Positions 20,392 through 28,486 of a stretch of 33,290 nucleotides of DNA are shown here, piece by piece. Location of the stretch: positions 1 to 33,290 of the forward strand of contig JASCOA010000027.1 of NCBI GenBank assembly GCA_029959365.1, given 5' to 3'. This stretch comes from Microbacteriaceae bacterium PS02343 (GTDB taxonomy: Bacteria > Actinomycetota > Actinomycetes > Actinomycetales > Microbacteriaceae). The notes beneath the pieces were generated by a model. It searched no databases. It saw nothing but the letters and a program-made list of their open reading frames with translations, and was not told where the DNA came from. The first letter of the stretch is position 1; every line of letters starts with the position of its first letter. A program made the position numbers and the translations under genes.

Positions 20392-21825
20392 TCAGCGCGG
20401 CGAGGCGTCCGGGTCGGCGACGCGGGCCGCCGCATCCGTGAACGCCGTCCGCGGCACCGCGAGCATGAGCAGCGCGCAGGCGACCGCCGTAGCCGCGCAG
20501 ACGATCCAGATGCCGATGTAGCCGGCGAAGGAGGCTGCGGTGCCGCCATCGTGGTCGACGAGCATCAGGCCGAAGGCCGCCGACGCGATGGCGCCGCCGA
20601 GCGTCTTCACCGAGTTGGTGAGGCCGGTGGCCACGCCGGTGCTGCTCGCCGGAGCCGCTGCGGCCGCCGCCGCGGGCAGCGCGGCCACGAGGGCGCCCGA
20701 GCCGAGCCCGACGACCGACATGCAGGCGATGACGGTGCCGTAGGCGCCGTGCAGCGGCAGCAGCGCCAGGAACCCGGCGGCGACGAGCAGCGAGGCGCCG
20801 ATGAGCGCGTTCCGCGGGGTGCTGCGCCGCGATGCCCGCGGGTACAGGAGGGCACCGGCGATCATCGCGATGAGGTAGACGCCGATGATGAGCGAAGTCG
20901 TGAAGCCGCTCGTACCGAGGCCGAAGCCGTGCACGGCCGGGTCGGTGCGCGCGAAGGTCGACATCGGGGCCTGCGCGCCCAGCACGCTCACACCGAAGAG
21001 CCCGGCGATGAGGAAGACCGGGCGCAGCGACGGCGAGGCGAACATCCGCACGTCGATGAGCGGATCGGAGCGGCGCAGCTCGTAGCGCGCGAAGGGCCAC
21101 AGCAGCGCCGCGCCGAGCACGATCAGCAGCCATGGCAGCGGCGAGGCCGGGCCCGTCGTGCGCACCGCGACGAGACCGCCCATGAGCGCGAGCAGTGCCA
21201 GGGTGAGCAGCAGCAGTCCGCCCGTGTCGAAGCGCGCGGCGACGTGGGCCGTGGAGGCGGGCACGCCGAGCAGCACGGCGACGAAGCAGAGCACCACGAG
21301 CACCGCCGGCACGAGCAGCACGATCGGCAGCGGCGCCGCGTCGACGAGCGCGCCACCGCCGAGCGCGCCGACGATGGCGCCGAGCTCGAGGCTGGCGACG
21401 AGGATGCCCGCCGCCGCGGTGATGACGGCCGCGGCGTTCGGAAGGTGCCGCACGCGCGACCAGATGAGCGCGATCTGCATGGGCAGCCAGACGGCGTACA
21501 CGCCCTGCAGCGCCCAGGCCACCAGGAAGAGGCCGAAACCGCTCGCCACCGGCAGCGCGAGCGACGCCAGGGCCGTGATGGCGATCGACCAGAGCAGCAT
21601 CCGCTTGTGGCCGACCATGTCGCCGAGCCGGGCGAAGGCCGGCACCACGAGCGCCGAGAGCATCAGCTGCCCTCCCTCGAGCCAGTTGACGTCGGCGTCG
21701 GGCACCTCGAGCGCCCGGGCGATGTCGGTGAGCATCGGCGTGTACCAGCCCTGCAGCACGCCGCTCGTGAACTCGACGATGGCGAGCACGCCGACCGCAG
21801 CGGCCGCGGTGCGCAGCGCGCTCAC
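20392..21825 (-). CDS. MFS transporter, DHA2-like drug exporter type
   Basis: A 477-residue membrane protein with 12-14 hydrophobic segments. ARLGDMVGHKRMLLWSI is the family motif in the first cytoplasmic loop (G-D-x-x-G-[RH]-[KR]), and the second half repeats the bundle (LIIGVYLIAMIAGALLYPRASRRSTPRNALIGASLLVAAG). A proton-driven efflux role is likely; the substrate is unknown. The start is GTG 21825, overlapping the stop of the M20 peptidase gene as GTGA with GGAG eight bases before. This tight coupling to a cytosolic peptidase suggests that the two act on a common peptide or amide. Longer frames reaching 22665 run through the peptidase gene in the wrong frame. Confidence 0.87.
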   Translation of the reverse strand: MSALRTAAAAVGVLAIVEFTSGVLQGWYTPMLTDIARALEVPDADVNWLEGGQLMLSALVVPAFARLGDMVGHKRMLLWSIAITALASLALPVASGFGLFLVAWALQGVYAVWLPMQIALIWSRVRHLPNAAAVITAAAGILVASLELGAIVGALGGGALVDAAPLPIVLLVPAVLVVLCFVAVLLGVPASTAHVAARFDTGGLLLLTLALLALMGGLVAVRTTGPASPLPWLLIVLGAALLWPFARYELRRSDPLIDVRMFASPSLRPVFLIAGLFGVSVLGAQAPMSTFARTDPAVHGFGLGTSGFTTSLIIGVYLIAMIAGALLYPRASRRSTPRNALIGASLLVAAGFLALLPLHGAYGTVIACMSVVGLGSGALVAALPAAAAAAAPASSTGVATGLTNSVKTLGGAIASAAFGLMLVDHDGGTAASFAGYIGIWIVCAATAVACALLMLAVPRTAFTDAAARVADPDASPR

Positions 21826-23180
21826 GACCGGCGCTCCGGCAGTCGCTGCAGCAAGGAGACGACGAAGCGCTCGCCGCGCACGAGCTCGGCGACCTCGACG
21901 CGCTCGTCGACCCCGTGGATCGCGGCCCGCTGCTCGGCGCTCATCGCGAGCGGTGCGAAGCGGTAGACCGCGGGCCATCGGCGATGGAAGTGCCTGCCGT
22001 CGGTGGCCGCCATCATCACGTACGGCGTCGCCACGGCGGTGGGATGCGAGTCGCCGAGCGCGGCCGCCAGCAGCGCGAAGCGCGCATCGTCGGTCGGCGA
22101 CTCGGGCGAGGGCTCGCTGCCGGCGAGCACCGACACCTCCACCGCGGGATCGTCGACGATGCGCCGCACCCGGGCCACCGTGCCCGCGACGCTCTCGCCG
22201 ATCGCGATGCGCAGGTTGAGGGTCGCCTCGGCCGAGCTGGGCAGCACGTTCGCGGCGGTGCCGCCGCGCAGCATCGTCGGCGCGATGGTCGTGCGCACCA
22301 TCGCGGCGGTCTCGCCGCCGCGCGCCGCGAACACCCGCGCCGCGAGCGCCGGCGCGGCCCCGAGCGCGCGGTAGCCGGCGCGCACCCGAGGACTGGAGGC
22401 GTGCTCGGCGACGACCTGGAGCATCCGGCGCACCCCGGCCGGCATGCGCACGGGGAACCGCTCGGGCCGTAAGCGCGCGACGGCGCGGCCGATGCGCGCG
22501 ACCGCAGTCATCGCCGGTGGCGCCGAGGCGTGACCGCCCTCGCCGAGCGCCCGCAGCCGCAGATCGAGCACGCCCTTCTCGGCCACGCCGATCATCGCGG
22601 CCGTGCCGTCGAGGCCGGGCAGCGGGGCGTCGACGATGGCGCCGCCCTCGTCGAGGACGACCCACGGCGCCACCCCGCGCTCGTGCAGGGCAGCGGCGAT
22701 GCGCTCGGCGACCGCGCCGCCCGACTCCTCATCGCCGCCGAAGCTCAGGTACACGTCGCCGTGCGGGCTCCAACCGGCCGCGAGCAGGTTCTCGACCGCC
22801 TCGAGCACCACGATCAGCGGGCCCTTGTCGTCGAGGGCCCCGCGGCCGTGCACCCATCCGTCGCTCACGACGCCGGCGAAGGGCGGATGCGCCCACCCGT
22901 CCCCCGCATCGACCGGCACGACGTCGAGGTGCGCCATGAGCACGGCGACCGGAGCGGCATCGCTGCGGCCCGGCCAGCGGAAGAGGAGGCCGCGCGGGCC
23001 GAAGCGCTCGAGCTCGAGCCGCTCGTGCAGCATCGGGAAGAGCTCGCGCATCCGCTCGGCCAAACGCTCGAAGACCGCGTCCTCGCTGCCGGAAGCCGTG
23101 ACGGTGGGTACCTGGATGAACTGCGCGAGGCGCTCGGCGACGCCGGGGCGGGCGGGGACCGCGGTGAGCACGGAGGTCAT
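21822..23180 (-). CDS. M20 family metallopeptidase
   Basis: A 452-residue di-zinc peptidase of the M20/carboxypeptidase S-like group. AVLMAHLDVVP gives the first zinc ligand His84 with Asp86, HGRGALDDKGP gives the bridging Asp117, and GGDEESGG gives the catalytic Glu151 and ligand Glu152; a lid domain follows (LRALGEGGHASAPP) and DGRHFHRRWP near the C-terminus supplies the last histidine. It would cleave dipeptides, N-acyl amino acids or similar. It is the first gene of an operon with the MFS exporter. TACTGT lies five bases before the ATG, another probable leaderless start. Confidence 0.9.
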   Translation of the reverse strand: MTSVLTAVPARPGVAERLAQFIQVPTVTASGSEDAVFERLAERMRELFPMLHERLELERFGPRGLLFRWPGRSDAAPVAVLMAHLDVVPVDAGDGWAHPPFAGVVSDGWVHGRGALDDKGPLIVVLEAVENLLAAGWSPHGDVYLSFGGDEESGGAVAERIAAALHERGVAPWVVLDEGGAIVDAPLPGLDGTAAMIGVAEKGVLDLRLRALGEGGHASAPPAMTAVARIGRAVARLRPERFPVRMPAGVRRMLQVVAEHASSPRVRAGYRALGAAPALAARVFAARGGETAAMVRTTIAPTMLRGGTAANVLPSSAEATLNLRIAIGESVAGTVARVRRIVDDPAVEVSVLAGSEPSPESPTDDARFALLAAALGDSHPTAVATPYVMMAATDGRHFHRRWPAVYRFAPLAMSAEQRAAIHGVDERVEVAELVRGERFVVSLLQRLPERRS

Positions 23181-23185
23181 GCCGC

Positions 23186-23191
23186 ACAGTA
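23186..23191 (-). promoter_or_regulatory. -10 hexamer (TACTGT) of the M20 peptidase-MFS operon
   Basis: It is placed five bases before the ATG at 23180, with no Shine-Dalgarno. Confidence 0.45.
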
Positions 23192-23212
23192 CCGCGCCGC
23201 GGGCGCTCGGGG

Positions 23213-23755
23213 TCAGCCGATCGCGGGCCGGCTGAGCAGCTCGGCGTCGTAGCTCTCGCCGCCGAGCTCGAGGTAGAGCCGGCCCTCGATGATCGAGACG
23301 GTCAGGGTGTTGCGGCGCCCGACCGCGGCGACCGCCTTCTCGACGAAGCCGGGGCCGAAGCTGCGCAGCTCGATCCGCTCGCCCTCGTGGATCCTCTTGC
23401 CGTTCCAGGCCGCGGCGACCTTGACCGGGTCGCGGTGCGTGTAGACGACCGTGCGCTCGGCGAGCTTGCTGCCGAAGTGCAGGCGCGAGGCGTCAGGTGC
23501 GCCGATCTCGATCCAGGTCGTGATCGAACCGGTCGCATCGCGCACGAGCACCGCGGGCTCCTCCTTCGTGGAGATGCCCTCGCTGAACGCGATGCCCTCG
23601 GTGTACTCGAGGCAGTAGGCGAGCACGCGGGTGAGCATGAAGGCCTCGGTCTCGGAGGGGTGCTTCGCCGCGCGGAGGGAGAACGACTCGTAGACGCCGC
23701 GATCCACATCCGAGAGGTCGACATCGAAGGTGTGCATCGTCGCGCCGGCAGCCAT
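23213..23755 (-). CDS. yaeQ: YaeQ family protein
   Basis: A 180-residue protein matching YaeQ in length (181 in E. coli) and pattern: the N-terminus (MHTFDVDLSDVDRGVYESFSLRAAKHPSETEAFMLTRVLAYCLEY), then WIEIGAPDASRLHFGSKLAERTVVYTH and the C-terminal strands (LTVSIIEGRLYLELGGESYDAELLSRP). YaeQ has a fold related to PD-(D/E)XK nucleases; its role is unsettled. The start at 23755 aligns with the E. coli start; an internal ATG at 23737 is possible. TAGGCT lies eight bases upstream. It stands 32 bp before the M20 operon on the same strand. Confidence 0.9.
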   Translation of the reverse strand: MAAGATMHTFDVDLSDVDRGVYESFSLRAAKHPSETEAFMLTRVLAYCLEYTEGIAFSEGISTKEEPAVLVRDATGSITTWIEIGAPDASRLHFGSKLAERTVVYTHRDPVKVAAAWNGKRIHEGERIELRSFGPGFVEKAVAAVGRRNTLTVSIIEGRLYLELGGESYDAELLSRPAIG

Positions 23756-23930
23756 GAGGCACGAGCCTACGGGTCCGCGAGGCGGCTGCGCGCGTCCACG
23801 GGCACCGTGGCAACTGAGCACTAGTCACCTTCTGGGCGGAAGTCAACCCCCTGCCGCCACGGCCCGCGGACCGGTACCGTGCAGGCGCTCGGGAGCGCGT
23901 CGGCTCCCCCGACCCCGATGAGGACGAGCC

Positions 23931-24344
23931 ATGGCGACCGCGTACGACATCATGACCCCGGATGTGGAGTGCGCACGATCCGGCGACAGCATCGAGTACG
24001 TGGCCCGGCGGATGCGCGAGCGCGGCATCGGCGCGATGCCGCTGTGCAGCGAGGACGACGTGGTCGTCGGCATGATCACGGCCTGGGACATCGTGGCGTG
24101 CTGCATCGCGGACGGCATCGATCCGACCACCACCACGGTCGACCACTTCGCCGGCGGCCCTCCCCCGACGGTCGTGCCGTCCACCGACGAGCAGGAGCTG
24201 CGACGGCTCATGAGCGAGCACGGGCTGACACGGGTGCTCGTGGCCGACGGAGAGGTGCTGCTCGGGATCGTGACGGAAGCGGATCTGGCCAGGGGCGCGC
24301 ATCCGCTCGGCGCCGAGCAGGACCGGCACCGGCTGGCGGAGTGA
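23931..24344 (+). CDS. CBS-domain pair protein
   Basis: A 137-residue protein consisting of two CBS motifs: ATAYDIMTPDVECARSGDSIEYVARRMRERGIGAMPL...GMITAWDIV, then PTVVPSTDEQELRRLMSEHGLTRVLVADGEVLLGIVTEADLARG. Paired CBS modules bind adenine nucleotides and act as energy sensors; stand-alone actinobacterial forms include hypoxia/dormancy-linked proteins. No effector domain is attached. GAGGACGAG just before ATG 23931 is the ribosome binding site. It is convergent with GAF-ANTAR pair B, with only four bases between stops. Confidence 0.9.
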   Translation: MATAYDIMTPDVECARSGDSIEYVARRMRERGIGAMPLCSEDDVVVGMITAWDIVACCIADGIDPTTTTVDHFAGGPPPTVVPSTDEQELRRLMSEHGLTRVLVADGEVLLGIVTEADLARGAHPLGAEQDRHRLAE

Positions 24345-24348
24345 CGGC

Positions 24349-25062
24349 TCAGCGCGGGATGGCGAGCCGGCGCTCCACCACGGCGCGCGCGACGTCGCCG
24401 AGCGAGCTGCGGTGCTGCCGGGCGTAGGAGCGGATGATCTCGAAGGCCCGCTCGATCGTCACGTCGTGGGTCTGCGCCACGACGCCCTTCGCCTGCTCGA
24501 TGACGACGCGGGAGTCGAGCGCCGTCTGCAGCTGCGCGCTGAGCGCACCGCTCTCGCGCAGCGCCCGCTCCTGGAGGATGCCGATGGTCGCGACGTCGGC
24601 CAGTGCCTTGCCGGCCATGATGGCCTCCGGGCCGAGCGGCTCGCTCGCCACGTTCATGAGGTTCAGGGTGCCGATCGTCGTCTGCCGCAGCCGCATGGGG
24701 ATCGCGTGCGCGGTCGTGAACCCCTGGGCGAGCGCGCTGTCGCGGAAGGCCGACCACGCGACGGGCACCTCGGCGATGCTCGGCACCGACACGATGCGCC
24801 CGGTGCTGAAGCTCTCGATGCACGGCCCGGCCTCGGCGCTGAGCTGCATGGACTCGACGATGCGGTTCGCCTCGCTCGTGGATGCGGCGAGCTCGAGCCG
24901 ACCGTCGTCCGCGACCAGCAGGATGCCGGCCGCGGTGACCGGCAGCAGGTCGGTGCAGGCCTCGACGAGCGTCTGCATCAGATCGAGCACATCGAAGTCG
25001 TCGACGAGCGTGTCGGCCAGCCGCGCGAAGGTCTGCAGCATCTCGGTCTCGCGCTGGATCAT
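24349..25062 (-). CDS. GAF-ANTAR regulator, second gene of pair B
   Basis: A 237-residue paralogue of the gene at 897-1613: GAF domain at about 12-160 (LVEACTDLLPVTAAGILLVADDGRLELAAST, AGPCIESFSTG) and ANTAR domain at 175-235 (ALDSRVVIEQAKGVVAQTHDVTIERAFEIIRSYARQHR). Long segments match the pair A protein almost exactly. The start is ATG 25062, overlapping the upstream stop, and GAGGAACGATC before it preserves the ribosome-binding context of pair A nearly base for base. Its RNA targets are not evident. The two copies may respond to different signals, since the GAF domains differ more than the ANTAR parts. Confidence 0.9.
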   Translation of the reverse strand: MIQRETEMLQTFARLADTLVDDFDVLDLMQTLVEACTDLLPVTAAGILLVADDGRLELAASTSEANRIVESMQLSAEAGPCIESFSTGRIVSVPSIAEVPVAWSAFRDSALAQGFTTAHAIPMRLRQTTIGTLNLMNVASEPLGPEAIMAGKALADVATIGILQERALRESGALSAQLQTALDSRVVIEQAKGVVAQTHDVTIERAFEIIRSYARQHRSSLGDVARAVVERRLAIPR

Positions 25063-25766
25063 GATCGTTCCTCGATTCCGGTGCCCGTGCGGGTGAAGCG
25101 CAGTCGACGCTCCACGAGCCGCTCGGCCACCTCCATCATCGTCTGCCCGTTGGCGTACGCGTGCCCCTGGATCACCAGCTTCGCGTCCTCGGCGGAGATG
25201 TCCAGCTGCGCGAGCACCATGCCCGTCGCCTGCTGCACGATGCGACGGGAGAACGGGCTGGTGGTCGCCTCGTCCGGTGCCGCGACGGCGGCCAGAGCCC
25301 GATGCAGCACCCGTCGGGCGACCCTGCCGGCGAGGAGCGCCGCGACGTCGCGGTCCCTCTCGTCGAGCTCCAGCGGGGTCGTCGAGTAGAGGTCGACGGC
25401 GCCGAAGCGCAGCGGGCCGATCGCCAGGGGGAAGGCGAAGATCGAGCGCACTCCACGCGAGACCGCCGCCGGTGCGAAGACGGGCCACAGGGCGAGCGCG
25501 CCGGGCAGATCCCTGGTCAGCACCGGGCGGCTGCGCAGGGCCGCGTCCCAGCTCGGCCCCTCGCCGAGGTCGAACTGCAGCTCGTCGATCTCGGCGGCCA
25601 TCGGATCGCTGGCGGCCAGGGTCTCCGAGCCGAGCAGATCGCCGACGGTCGAGACCGCGGAACCCGTGACGGGCAGCAGCCTGGCGAACGGCTCCGCCAT
25701 CGACGCGTCGTCGGTGCGCAGGTCGGCGAGCAGCGCCAGGGCGCCCTCGAGGCTCGAATCGCTCAC
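25059..25766 (-). CDS. GAF-ANTAR regulator, first gene of pair B
   Basis: A 235-residue paralogue of the gene at 190-900: GAF domain (FDLGEGPSWDAALRSRPVLTRDLP, GVRSIFAFPLAIGPLRFGAVDLYS) and ANTAR domain (RRIVQQATGMVLAQLDISAEDAKLVIQGHAYANGQTMMEVAERLVERRL). The GAF cysteine in pair A's GEGPCWDA is serine here, so any cysteine-based sensing would be lost. GTG at 25766 is chosen because GGAGAGG lies five bases upstream; the longer frame to 25922 has non-coding composition. It is translationally coupled to the next gene through ATGA. Confidence 0.9.
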   Translation of the reverse strand: MSDSSLEGALALLADLRTDDASMAEPFARLLPVTGSAVSTVGDLLGSETLAASDPMAAEIDELQFDLGEGPSWDAALRSRPVLTRDLPGALALWPVFAPAAVSRGVRSIFAFPLAIGPLRFGAVDLYSTTPLELDERDRDVAALLAGRVARRVLHRALAAVAAPDEATTSPFSRRIVQQATGMVLAQLDISAEDAKLVIQGHAYANGQTMMEVAERLVERRLRFTRTGTGIEERS

Positions 25767-25816
25767 GATCGCCTCTCCGGCGCATTCGATGCGCAGGCTC
25801 CACCCTAGACCCGCGC

Positions 25817-26149
25817 TCAGGGCGCGTCGTAGACGATGCGCCGCACCGCGCCGGTCGGTGGTTCCGGCGTGAGCCGTAGTCCCCCACTGCTGTTGGCCAT
25901 CGTCATCAGCTCCTCGATCCACTGGCGGTTGACGACGATCTCCCGACTGCCGTGGAAGGTGAAGCGCAGCGAGGCGGCGGGGTGCAGCCAGATGGTCGAG
26001 CTTCCCTCGCCTGCGCTGCGGTCGTCCCGCCAGCTCAGGTAGAAGGGCTCGCCGCGGCGCAGCTTCGCGCCGATCACCACCCGCAGGTGCGCGAGCGCGC
26101 GATCGTCGAACTCCACCTTGGTGCTGGCATCGTAGGTGAGCGTGCCCAT
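25817..26149 (-). CDS. DUF7882-type small protein
   Basis: A 110-residue protein with the pattern MGTLTYDASTKVEFDDRALAHLRVVIGAKLRRGEPFYLSW, then WLHPAASLRFTFHG and WIEELMTMANSSGGLRLTPEPP. I recognise this as a small family abundant in Microbacteriaceae, often mislabelled as ATP-dependent DNA ligase although it has no ligase motifs; DUF7882 is the name I recall. Its function is unknown. ATG 26149 has GAGGGG eight bases upstream. It lies 50 bp before GAF-ANTAR pair B on the same strand and could be co-transcribed. Confidence 0.83.
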   Translation of the reverse strand: MGTLTYDASTKVEFDDRALAHLRVVIGAKLRRGEPFYLSWRDDRSAGEGSSTIWLHPAASLRFTFHGSREIVVNRQWIEELMTMANSSGGLRLTPEPPTGAVRRIVYDAP

Positions 26150-26239
26150 GGCGGCGCCCCTCTCATTCGGGGTCCGGGAATGAGTGCCGCAGCTGTGCGG
26201 ACGTTCCGAGGCTACTCCCGTGGTCCGGGCGCCGCGCGC

Positions 26240-28369
26240 TCAGCGCAGGATCACCAGCTCGCGCGTGGAGCGGGTCATCGCCACATAGCGGTCGACGGCG
26301 CCGGCGATGCCGTCGCCCAGCGCCTCGGGGTCGACGAGCACGACGAGGTCGAACTCGAGGCCCTTCGCGGTCATCGGGGTGAGCGAGCGGATGCGCGGGT
26401 GCGCCGGCGCCGGCGCCCCGATCACGCAGGCGGTGCCGTCCTCGTGCGCCGCGAGCCAGCCTTCGAGCACGGCGTCCAGCTCGTCCCGCCGGCCGTGCCG
26501 GACCGGCACGCCGCTGCTGCGCACCGACTCCGGCACGTTCGCCGCCGGCAACGCCGTGCGGATGACCGGCGCCGCCACGGCCATGACCTCCTCAGGCGTG
26601 CGGTAGTTGACGTGCAGCGGCGCGACGCGCACCTCGCGCAGCCCCGCTCGGCGCAGCCGCTGCTGCCAGGTCTCGGCGAATCCCCCGCGCGCCTGTGCCC
26701 GATCGCCGACCACGGTGACGCTGCCGGAGGGGCAGCGGGCGAGCAGCATGCGCCACTGCGCGTCGCTCAGCTCCTGGGCCTCGTCGATCACGAGGTGGGC
26801 GAAGGGCCCGAGCAGCTCGTCCGGGGCGAGCGCGGTGAGCGCCGACTCGTCCTCGAGCGAGGTGCGCACGTCGGTGCCGCGCAGCATCGTGCCGAGCCCC
26901 TCGCCGTCGCCCAGCTGCTCAGCGGCCACGAGCTCCTCGACGACCCGGTCCATCCGCTCGCGCTCCGCGGCGCGCTCGGACTCCCGGCGGCGTCGCACGC
27001 GCAGCGCCTCGGAGTCGCCGATGCGCCGGCGCGCCGCGTCGACGATCGGCAGGTCGGCAGCGGTCCAGGCGCGCGGCTCGACCCGCTGCAGCAGCGCCAA
27101 CTGCTCGGGCCCGAGCCACGGCGCGCAGCGGCCGAGCAGCCGCGGGTCGCTCCAGAGCGCGGCCACGGCGGCGAGCGGATCGAGCACGGGCCAGGTGCGG
27201 TGCACGAGGGCGCTCAGCTTCGCGTCGTACGCGAGCGCGCGGCGCAGCTCGGCCAGGGGCACCTCGTCGTCGAGCTGATCATGCAGCACCTCGACCAGCG
27301 CCTGCCAGACGAGGTCGCGCGCGTCGTTGTGCGCGATGCCCGGCTCCGCGGCCGCGAGCGCCTCGTCCCAGACCGCCTCGTCGACGAGCAGCCGGCCCCA
27401 GTCCGTGTCGACCTCCAGCTCCTCGACCGGCGGCAGCTCGCGGGCCGCGACGAGCGCCTCGACCGCGTCGAGCATCCGCCCGTCCGCCTTCAGCGCCGCG
27501 ACCTCGGCGTCGGGCTCCTCCCCCGCGTCGCGACCCTCCGCCACCAGGTCGGCCGGGGTGCAGAGGCGCACCGACTCCTCGCCGAGGCTGGGCAGCACGT
27601 CGGCGACATAGGCGAGGTACGACTGGTGCGGGCCGACCACGAGCACGCCGCCCCGGGCGACGCGCGGGTCGGCGTGCAGCAGGTACGCGGCTCGGTGCAG
27701 TGCGACGACGGTCTTGCCGGTGCCGGGCCCGCCGTCGACGACCAGCGCGCCGCGCGCATCCGCTCGGATGATCGCGTCCTGATCCGCCTGGATGGTGCCG
27801 AGCACGTCGCGCATGCGCCCCGAGCGGCTCGCCCCGAGGCTCGCGATGAAGGCCGACTGGTCGTCGAGAGCCGCACCGCCCTCGCCGCCGCCGAAGGCCT
27901 CGTCCCAGTAGTCGCTCACCCGGCCTGCCGCCCAGCGGTAGCGGCGCCGGCTGGCGAGACCGAGCGGATGCGCGAGCGTCGCCGCGAAGTACGGCTCGGC
28001 GGCCGGGGTGCGCCAGTCGACGAGCAGCCGGCGCCCCTCCGCGTCGGCGAGGCCGAGCCGCCCGATGTACGTCGCCTCGCCGCTGACGGCTTCGACCATG
28101 CGCCCGAGGCAGAGGTCCACGCCGTAGCGCCCGAGCGTGCGCAGCTCGGCGCTCAGCCGGTGCACCTCGAGGTCGCGCTCGAGGGCGGCCTGGCCGTGCC
28201 CGCCGGCCCGGAGGCGCTCGGCGGCGAGGCGTTCGCGCAGCTCGCCCTCGCGCCGGCGGAGCGTCTCGGCGATCGCGGCGAAGCGCCGCGCATCACCGTT
28301 GATCAGGGCGGGATCGCGCTTCGCTGCGAGGCGATCGGGCAAGGCGAAGAAGGGGTCGGGATGCGTCAC
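26240..28369 (-). CDS. helR: HelR/HelD-type RNA polymerase-associated UvrD-like ATPase
   Basis: A 709-residue superfamily 1 helicase-like ATPase. A long N-terminal arm (coiled region near 30-75) precedes LLVDWRTPAAEPYF, a signature of HelD/HelR; Walker A is DGGPGTGKT at about 212-220, Walker B is HLVIDEAQELSD, and C-terminal motifs include VVGDRAQARGGFAETW, HVNYRTPEEV, TAKGLEFDLVVLVDP and YVAMTRSTRELVIL. HelD-family proteins eject RNA polymerase from DNA; actinobacterial HelR also displaces rifamycins and gives resistance. GTG 28369 is chosen because the longer TTG start at 28408 lies inside the upstream palindrome. The palindrome at 28393-28414 supports the HelR subtype over housekeeping HelD. 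Confidence 0.87.
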   Translation of the reverse strand: MTHPDPFFALPDRLAAKRDPALINGDARRFAAIAETLRRREGELRERLAAERLRAGGHGQAALERDLEVHRLSAELRTLGRYGVDLCLGRMVEAVSGEATYIGRLGLADAEGRRLLVDWRTPAAEPYFAATLAHPLGLASRRRYRWAAGRVSDYWDEAFGGGEGGAALDDQSAFIASLGASRSGRMRDVLGTIQADQDAIIRADARGALVVDGGPGTGKTVVALHRAAYLLHADPRVARGGVLVVGPHQSYLAYVADVLPSLGEESVRLCTPADLVAEGRDAGEEPDAEVAALKADGRMLDAVEALVAARELPPVEELEVDTDWGRLLVDEAVWDEALAAAEPGIAHNDARDLVWQALVEVLHDQLDDEVPLAELRRALAYDAKLSALVHRTWPVLDPLAAVAALWSDPRLLGRCAPWLGPEQLALLQRVEPRAWTAADLPIVDAARRRIGDSEALRVRRRRESERAAERERMDRVVEELVAAEQLGDGEGLGTMLRGTDVRTSLEDESALTALAPDELLGPFAHLVIDEAQELSDAQWRMLLARCPSGSVTVVGDRAQARGGFAETWQQRLRRAGLREVRVAPLHVNYRTPEEVMAVAAPVIRTALPAANVPESVRSSGVPVRHGRRDELDAVLEGWLAAHEDGTACVIGAPAPAHPRIRSLTPMTAKGLEFDLVVLVDPEALGDGIAGAVDRYVAMTRSTRELVILR

Positions 28370-28392
28370 GGTCGTCGATCCTGCACCCGCGA

Positions 28393-28414
28393 GGGGGCCT
28401 TGCGGCAAGCCCCC
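28393..28414 (-). promoter_or_regulatory. Candidate rifamycin-associated element (RAE) upstream of helR
   Basis: A 22-bp near-perfect palindrome with five G at 28393-28397, TTGC and GCAA arms around the centre at 28403-28406, and five C at 28410-28414. On the coding strand the core reads GGGGCTTGC then CGCAAGGCCCC, matching the RAE as I recall it from Streptomyces. It lies 24 bp before the GTG and just downstream of TATGAA (-10, 28421-28426 on the minus strand). Confidence 0.7.
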
Positions 28415-28486
28415 TCCCGGTTCATACTCTGAACTAGGCAGGCACTCCGCGATCGACCGCGTCGAGGCCTCCCGCTCCTCCCGAGT

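Noticed and set aside
20392-22665. A 757-codon frame that would extend the MFS transporter into the M20 gene
   Set aside because: The extension is Arg/Ala-rich and overlaps the conserved peptidase in another frame; a GTG with a ribosome binding site marks the real start at 21825.
26240-28432. An 826-codon plus-strand open frame opposite helR
   Set aside because: Its composition is low-complexity (runs of Arg, Ala, Gly, Glu), and it mirrors the strongly conserved HelR frame; it is a GC-bias shadow.
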